Below are positions 60,195-64,000 of a stretch of DNA of 64,000 nt, one piece after another (the stretch's first letter is position 1; the number at the start of each line of letters is the position of its first letter). The position numbers were made by a program, and so were the translations under genes. The DNA comes from Blastocatellia bacterium (lineage in GTDB: Bacteria > Acidobacteriota > Blastocatellia > Pyrinomonadales > Pyrinomonadaceae): assembly GCA_003168335.1 (NCBI GenBank), contig PMSM01000007.1, positions 62,001 to 126,000 on the forward strand, read 5' to 3'. The notes beneath the pieces were generated by a model, which was not told the origin of the DNA, did not search any database, and was given only the letters and a program-made list of their open reading frames with translations.

Positions 60195-61181
60195 ATGAAT
60201 GTGAAACGGCTCTCTCAAGAGAATCAAATCAGCGCCGGCGCGGCGCAGGCCTTCCGCAAAACAATCGCATTACTGGGAGCGCTGCTGGTCTGGATGGCTG
60301 TGGCCCAGGCGCAGGTCGCCACTGACGACCATCCGACCGACCCTCAGGCAAGGGTGATCGATGGGGCCAGCAATACCACGGTTTTCGGACTCGGACAGTC
60401 GATCAGGATTACGGGTTCAGTGAAAGAGGGCGCCATAGCTTTTGGCGGCGACGTGATTGTCGAAGGCTCAGTTGACGGAGACGTGGCGGCCATCGGCGGT
60501 TCGGTAATCCAGCGCGAGGGATCGCGAATCGGAGGCGATGTCATCGTGGTTGGCGGCCTTTACCATCACGACAAGGCCGCGCTCGGACGCGATCCGCAAA
60601 GCGTCACCATCATGTATGCCGGCTATGAAGATCAGTTGCGGCAGGTGATGCGCGACCCTTTCAGTCTGTTGCGCCCGCAGTTGTCGGCAGTGTTCTTCGG
60701 CACGCGCCTGCTCGCGATTCTGGTGTGGTTCATTATTTCGCTGGCGATTACTGCGGTAATGCCTAACACGGTCAGTCGAGCAGCGGCGCGCCTGCAGTTC
60801 TCGAGTTTGCGGGTGGCGCTGATCGGCGTGCTGGGATCGGTGGCCGTCATTCTGGGCGGGTTCGGTAGTTTATTGACCTTACCGCCGGTTATCGGGGCGG
60901 TAATTTCAATCATGGCGTTGCTGCTTATAGTTGTCTCCTCGCTTTTTGGTCGAGTGGTCATTTTCGCGACGACCGGGCGATGGCTGCAGCGCCGCTTTTG
61001 GCCGCGCCTGAAATCTGAGTCGGTCACGCTGCTGCTCGGGGTGACGTTCTGGGTCATCATGGCCTCGTTGCCTTATGTTTGGCCTATAGTAATCGCGGGC
61101 TTATTCGTGGTTAGTATGGGCCTGGCGCTAACGGCCCGATACCGCATTAGTTGGAAGAAGCCGCGACATCGCGAAGCTTAA
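60195..61181 (+). CDS. Bactofilin-like polymer-forming domain with membrane region (module 2)
   Basis: 328 residues. Signal or first membrane segment at about 22-40 (KTIALLGALLVWMAVAQAQ). A beta-helical polymer-forming region follows: GQSIRITGSVKEGAIAFGGD, VIVEGSVDGDVAAIGGSVIQ and REGSRIGGDVIVVGGLYHHD. The second half has about four membrane helices (170-190, 205-250, 290-315). Similar proteins follow RpoE/anti-sigma pairs in environmental bacteria and are called polymer-forming cytoskeletal proteins; a role at the cell envelope under stress is inference. Confidence 0.8.
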   Translation: MNVKRLSQENQISAGAAQAFRKTIALLGALLVWMAVAQAQVATDDHPTDPQARVIDGASNTTVFGLGQSIRITGSVKEGAIAFGGDVIVEGSVDGDVAAIGGSVIQREGSRIGGDVIVVGGLYHHDKAALGRDPQSVTIMYAGYEDQLRQVMRDPFSLLRPQLSAVFFGTRLLAILVWFIISLAITAVMPNTVSRAAARLQFSSLRVALIGVLGSVAVILGGFGSLLTLPPVIGAVISIMALLLIVVSSLFGRVVIFATTGRWLQRRFWPRLKSESVTLLLGVTFWVIMASLPYVWPIVIAGLFVVSMGLALTARYRISWKKPRHREA

Positions 61182-61235
61182 TGACCGCAGACTGTATTTC
61201 ATTTGTTCGAAGTAGGAAAGATTCGGTAGACGCTT

Positions 61236-61814
61236 GTGGTCCCATCAGCAGAGTGGACAGATGACGCGCTGGTCGCCGCTGCCGGCGCGGGCGACGAAGC
61301 AGCTTTCGAGCAATTGTTCGAACGTCACCGCCGTCAGGTAGCCCGCACGGCGGGTCGCTTTTTCTCTCAACGCGAACAAATAGAAGAGATCATCCAGGAC
61401 AGCTTTACCAAGGCCTACTTCGCCCTCGGCACCTATCACGGCACGCACGAGGCGTCCTTCAGAGCATGGTTGACGCAGATTGCGGTCAACACCTGTTACG
61501 ACGAACTGCGTCGCGCGCGGCGCCGGCCGGAGCATGCGATTGAGGATTTTGATGATAATGAAGCCCATGAATTTGCCGGACAGCTTCGCGGCGTCGCCAG
61601 CGATGTCGAAAGCGCTCTCGTCTCGCGCGATCTGGCCGTGAAGCTTCTGGCGCGACTGAGTCCCGACGATCGACTGGTGCTGACCCTCCTCGATGTCGAA
61701 GGTTACTCAGTTGCTGAGATCGCCGCATTGACCAACTGGTCAGTCTCGAAAGTTAAGGTGCGAGCACATCGGGCACGCGCTCATTTGCGCCGGGTGGTGC
61801 AGCGGTTCTTATAG
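61236..61814 (+). CDS. ECF RNA polymerase sigma factor (module 3)
   Basis: 192 residues from a GTG. Region 2: FEQLFERHRRQVARTAGRFF, SQREQIEEIIQDSFTKAYFA and FRAWLTQIAVNTCYDELRRA; region 4: LSPDDRLVLTLLDVEGYSVA then EIAALTNWSVSKVKVRAHRA. It is followed by a one-helix protein and a Spy-like protein, the same layout as module 1. No ribosome binding site better than AGGAAAG (61214-61220) is visible. Confidence 0.93.
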   Translation: MVPSAEWTDDALVAAAGAGDEAAFEQLFERHRRQVARTAGRFFSQREQIEEIIQDSFTKAYFALGTYHGTHEASFRAWLTQIAVNTCYDELRRARRRPEHAIEDFDDNEAHEFAGQLRGVASDVESALVSRDLAVKLLARLSPDDRLVLTLLDVEGYSVAEIAALTNWSVSKVKVRAHRARAHLRRVVQRFL

Positions 61815-61875
61815 CTTCCCGGCGTTGGTTACTATGTTGACCCGATGAAGAATTCTTGTAACTTCCAAGGGTCCC

Positions 61876-62358
61876 ATGTCGTCTTTCTTGAGGAAGGCGC
61901 GAAAATGGCAGGCGCCGCTGGATCTCAAAATGTTTAGAACAAATCGGCAAATTGAAGAAGAATCCGACCGCGCGGGTCGTTTAGTATTGCTCGCCGCGGC
62001 CCGAAATGACGACGAGGTTGAGGCCGCTGCTTCGGCACCGTTTCTTTACACACGGCTGCGGGCCCGGATAGCGGAAGAGGAGCGCCGGCGAGAGGAAGCG
62101 GGCAACTGGCTGTCTTTGCTTTTCGAGGCGCGCCGCGCGATTCCGGCGATGGCGTTGATTGCCGTACTGGCTGCGGTACTGACCGTGTGGTCGATGCCGC
62201 CGACCAGCGCTCCCGCGGCGGGGTATGGACTGGAAGAAGAAGCCCTGACCGACACGCGAGACCCGGGAGTTGAACAGACGATACTAGCCAGGAATGGTCT
62301 CTCGCGTGATGAAGTATTCAGCCTCGTCGTTGATCGCAATGATCGGGAGAAGCGGTAG
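61876..62358 (+). CDS. Single-pass membrane protein, likely anti-sigma factor (module 3)
   Basis: 160 residues from ATG 61876 (or ATG 61930). The cytoplasmic part has a helix around APFLYTRLRARIAEEERRRE, and the membrane helix is at 87-107 (AIPAMALIAVLAAVLTVWSM). The periplasmic part is short and acidic (YGLEEEALTDTRDPGVEQTI). No zinc motif. Inferred to hold the sigma factor of module 3; the Spy-like gene begins right after the stop. Confidence 0.65.
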   Translation: MSSFLRKARKWQAPLDLKMFRTNRQIEEESDRAGRLVLLAAARNDDEVEAAASAPFLYTRLRARIAEEERRREEAGNWLSLLFEARRAIPAMALIAVLAAVLTVWSMPPTSAPAAGYGLEEEALTDTRDPGVEQTILARNGLSRDEVFSLVVDRNDREKR

Positions 62359-62766
62359 ATGACTACAGGTCGTACAACGTTGAAAGTTTGGCTGGTGTTG
62401 TTAGTAGTATTCGTGCTGGGTTGCGTGACCGGCGCGGCGCTGACTGGATTGTATCGATCGCGGGCCGGCGCCGGCGCGGGTGGCCCTGAAGCGCGTGAGA
62501 AAGCAATGCATGAGCGCTTCGAAAAAATGCGTAATGAATTGAAATTGACCGATCAGCAGACCACCGCCATCCGGACCATCCTCGATGAAACGCGCAACGA
62601 GTATAAAACGCTGCGCACCGACTTAAGACCACGTTTTGAAGAACCGCGAATGAAGGCGCGAGCACGAATTCGCGCACTGCTGACTCCGGAACAACAGCAG
62701 AAGTTCGACGCGATGGTGGCGCAGCAGGATGCGCAACACGACGAAGATCAGAAATCGCGGCGTTGA
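62359..62766 (+). CDS. Spy/CpxP-type membrane-anchored periplasmic protein (module 3)
   Basis: 135 residues. An N-terminal membrane segment at about 9-31 (VWLVLLVVFVLGCVTGAALT) is followed by the helical hairpin with MRNELKLTDQQTTAIRTILD and RALLTPEQQQKFDAMVAQQD. The pattern resembles CnrX/NccX, the periplasmic metal sensors anchored next to CnrY. It starts directly at the end of the anti-sigma gene (no gap), implying translational coupling. Confidence 0.8.
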   Translation: MTTGRTTLKVWLVLLVVFVLGCVTGAALTGLYRSRAGAGAGGPEAREKAMHERFEKMRNELKLTDQQTTAIRTILDETRNEYKTLRTDLRPRFEEPRMKARARIRALLTPEQQQKFDAMVAQQDAQHDEDQKSRR

Positions 62767-62883
62767 GTGGACCTGTTTCCCGGCTTCCTGGTTTCGGCAT
62801 CCAACCTATTGCTCCCGAATACACGAATTTGGAGCCGGAGTCGTAAAACTTTTGCAACTATCAAGCTTAGTGAGGCGTAGATA

Positions 62884-64000
62884 ATGGATAACTTCCGAGC
62901 GAGCGAGAGAACCTTCGTGACCAGACTATCGATATTGACATTGGCGGTTATCGGCGTACTCAGTTTGAGCTTTTGTGCTTTCGGACAAACTCCGAGCGCG
63001 TCTCCTCCCACGATTGTCGGGGTTATTGGCGAGGTCAAGGCGCTGGACACCGCCGCCAACCAAATAATTGTCAGGGCCGATAGTGGCGTGCTCTTCACCG
63101 TCAATCTTAGTGACAAAACACAATACAAGCGCATGGCCCCAGGCGCAAAGACGCTGGACACTGCGACCGCCATCACTTTGGCGGATGTGGGCCAGGGAGA
63201 TCGCGTGTGGGCGCGCTGGAGAGCGGGCTCGGATCAAAAGACGGTGCCAACACCGCAACTCATTGTGATGAGCAAGGCGGACCTGGCGAAAAAGCAGGAA
63301 CAGGATCGGGCCGAGTGGCGCCGCCGCGGCGTCAGTGGCATTGTTGCTTCGCTCAATCCTTCGACGAAGGAAATAACGGTTTCCAGTCGGACGATGGCGG
63401 GGGTTCCACAGTCAGTCGTAATTCCCGTAACCGACAAGGTGATGTTCCGGCGATACCCGCCCGATGCGATTCCTAAGTACAGCGACGCCAGGCCCAGCAA
63501 GTTTGAAGAAGTCAAAGTTAACGATCAGTTGCGCGCTCTTGGTGACAAGTCCGCGGACGGCACTCATTTGACTGCTGAGGAAGTTGTGTTCGGCACGTTC
63601 AGGATCGCCGGGGGAATTGTGACTGCGATCGACATGGCGACCAGCCAAGTCAAGATTAATGATCTACAGACAAAGAAATCCGTGACGATTATTCTTAAAC
63701 CGGAATCCGTGCTGCGCCGCTTTGCCGCGGGCGGCATGTTCGGCGGTGGATCCGGTGGTCCAGGGGCGGCTCCGGGTGCGCAGGGACAAGGTCAAGGTCA
63801 GACACAACCGCGACCGCCAGGCGCAGGTGGGCCCGGCGGACCACAGGGTGGCGGCATGCGCGGTGGCATGAACATGGCGGACCTGCTTGAGCGGTTGCCG
63901 ATTATCTCGATTAATGATTTGAAAGTCGGCGATACGATCATCATGTCGGGCCTACAGGGTTCAGATCCAACCCAATTGACCGCGGTCTCGCTGGTAACCG
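62884..64000 (+). CDS. Exported DUF5666-like repeat protein (3' end outside window)
   Basis: At least 372 residues from ATG 62884. Signal peptide (LSILTLAVIGVLSLSFCAFG) then three or more beta-rich modules of about 80-100 residues, each with I-x-G-x-V-x-x-(L/I)-(D/N) and VGDxI-type edges (VIGEVKALDTAANQIIV, VSGIVASLNPSTKEITVSSR, IAGGIVTAIDMATSQVKIND, ISINDLKVGDTIIMSG). A Gly/Pro/Gln-rich segment (about 285-335) separates modules. These features match DUF5666-type OB-like repeats; function unknown. It is close downstream of module 3. Confidence 0.7.
   Translation, partial: MDNFRASERTFVTRLSILTLAVIGVLSLSFCAFGQTPSASPPTIVGVIGEVKALDTAANQIIVRADSGVLFTVNLSDKTQYKRMAPGAKTLDTATAITLADVGQGDRVWARWRAGSDQKTVPTPQLIVMSKADLAKKQEQDRAEWRRRGVSGIVASLNPSTKEITVSSRTMAGVPQSVVIPVTDKVMFRRYPPDAIPKYSDARPSKFEEVKVNDQLRALGDKSADGTHLTAEEVVFGTFRIAGGIVTAIDMATSQVKINDLQTKKSVTIILKPESVLRRFAAGGMFGGGSGGPGAAPGAQGQGQGQTQPRPPGAGGPGGPQGGGMRGGMNMADLLERLPIISINDLKVGDTIIMSGLQGSDPTQLTAVSLVT

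Overview
The window reads as a chromosomal segment of a GC-rich, Gram-negative bacterium. The best guess is Acidobacteriota, probably Blastocatellia or a relative. This is an inference from gene style, not from a marker tree: a family A polymerase without the 5'-3' exonuclease domain, a GH18-deacetylase-GT2 fusion, a secretin with a cohesin-like tail, many ECF sigma modules, and intergenic DNA crowded with palindromes. No rRNA operon, prophage or CRISPR array is visible. One tRNA (Ser, GCT) is present.

Layout. 1-13 kb: housekeeping and small metabolic genes (YCF48-like repeat protein, RNase HI, TPR protein, SGNH hydrolase, LepA, isocitrate dehydrogenase, PurE, ROK protein, universal stress protein, DedA, GHMP kinase). 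13-18 kb: a REP-associated transposase between long inverted repeats, a cysteine-motif protein of unknown function, Nudix, a PyrE-like enzyme, a four-helix-bundle IVP gene between heptamer inverted repeats, RecR and YbaB. 18-34 kb: esterase, DUF1287, permease, HutI, a small leader ORF with structured RNA, a three-domain polysaccharide enzyme, two polytopic membrane proteins, GltX, tRNA-Ser and ArsR. 34-46 kb: Spy-like protein, Dxs, TlyA, NadK, DAACS carrier, rhomboid, QueF, cupin and DNA polymerase. 46-50 kb: an ECF sigma/membrane protein/Spy-like module and a permease. 50-59 kb: a type II secretion or type IV pilus operon (F, E, secretin, two pseudopilins, PilM-like). 59-64 kb: two more ECF sigma modules and a DUF5666-like repeat protein cut by the window end.

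The most unusual content is intergenic. Gene boundaries are repeatedly occupied by inverted repeats whose arms are short arrays of 7-bp units (elsewhere 8-10 bp). The unit sequence differs between loci, but the architecture is the same. They start at or inside the stop codon of one gene and run to, or into, the ribosome binding site, start codon or N-terminal codons of the next. One pair of arms encloses the IVP gene (relative of the 23S rRNA intervening-sequence protein and of Avd), which suggests that the gene-less copies belong to the same element type. Alongside are a three-copy CACGAA family, REP-type palindrome clusters and the REP transposase. The second notable object is a strong promoter, a near-complete anti-SD complement, an 11-codon ORF and a structured, terminated RNA at 23.8-24.05 kb.
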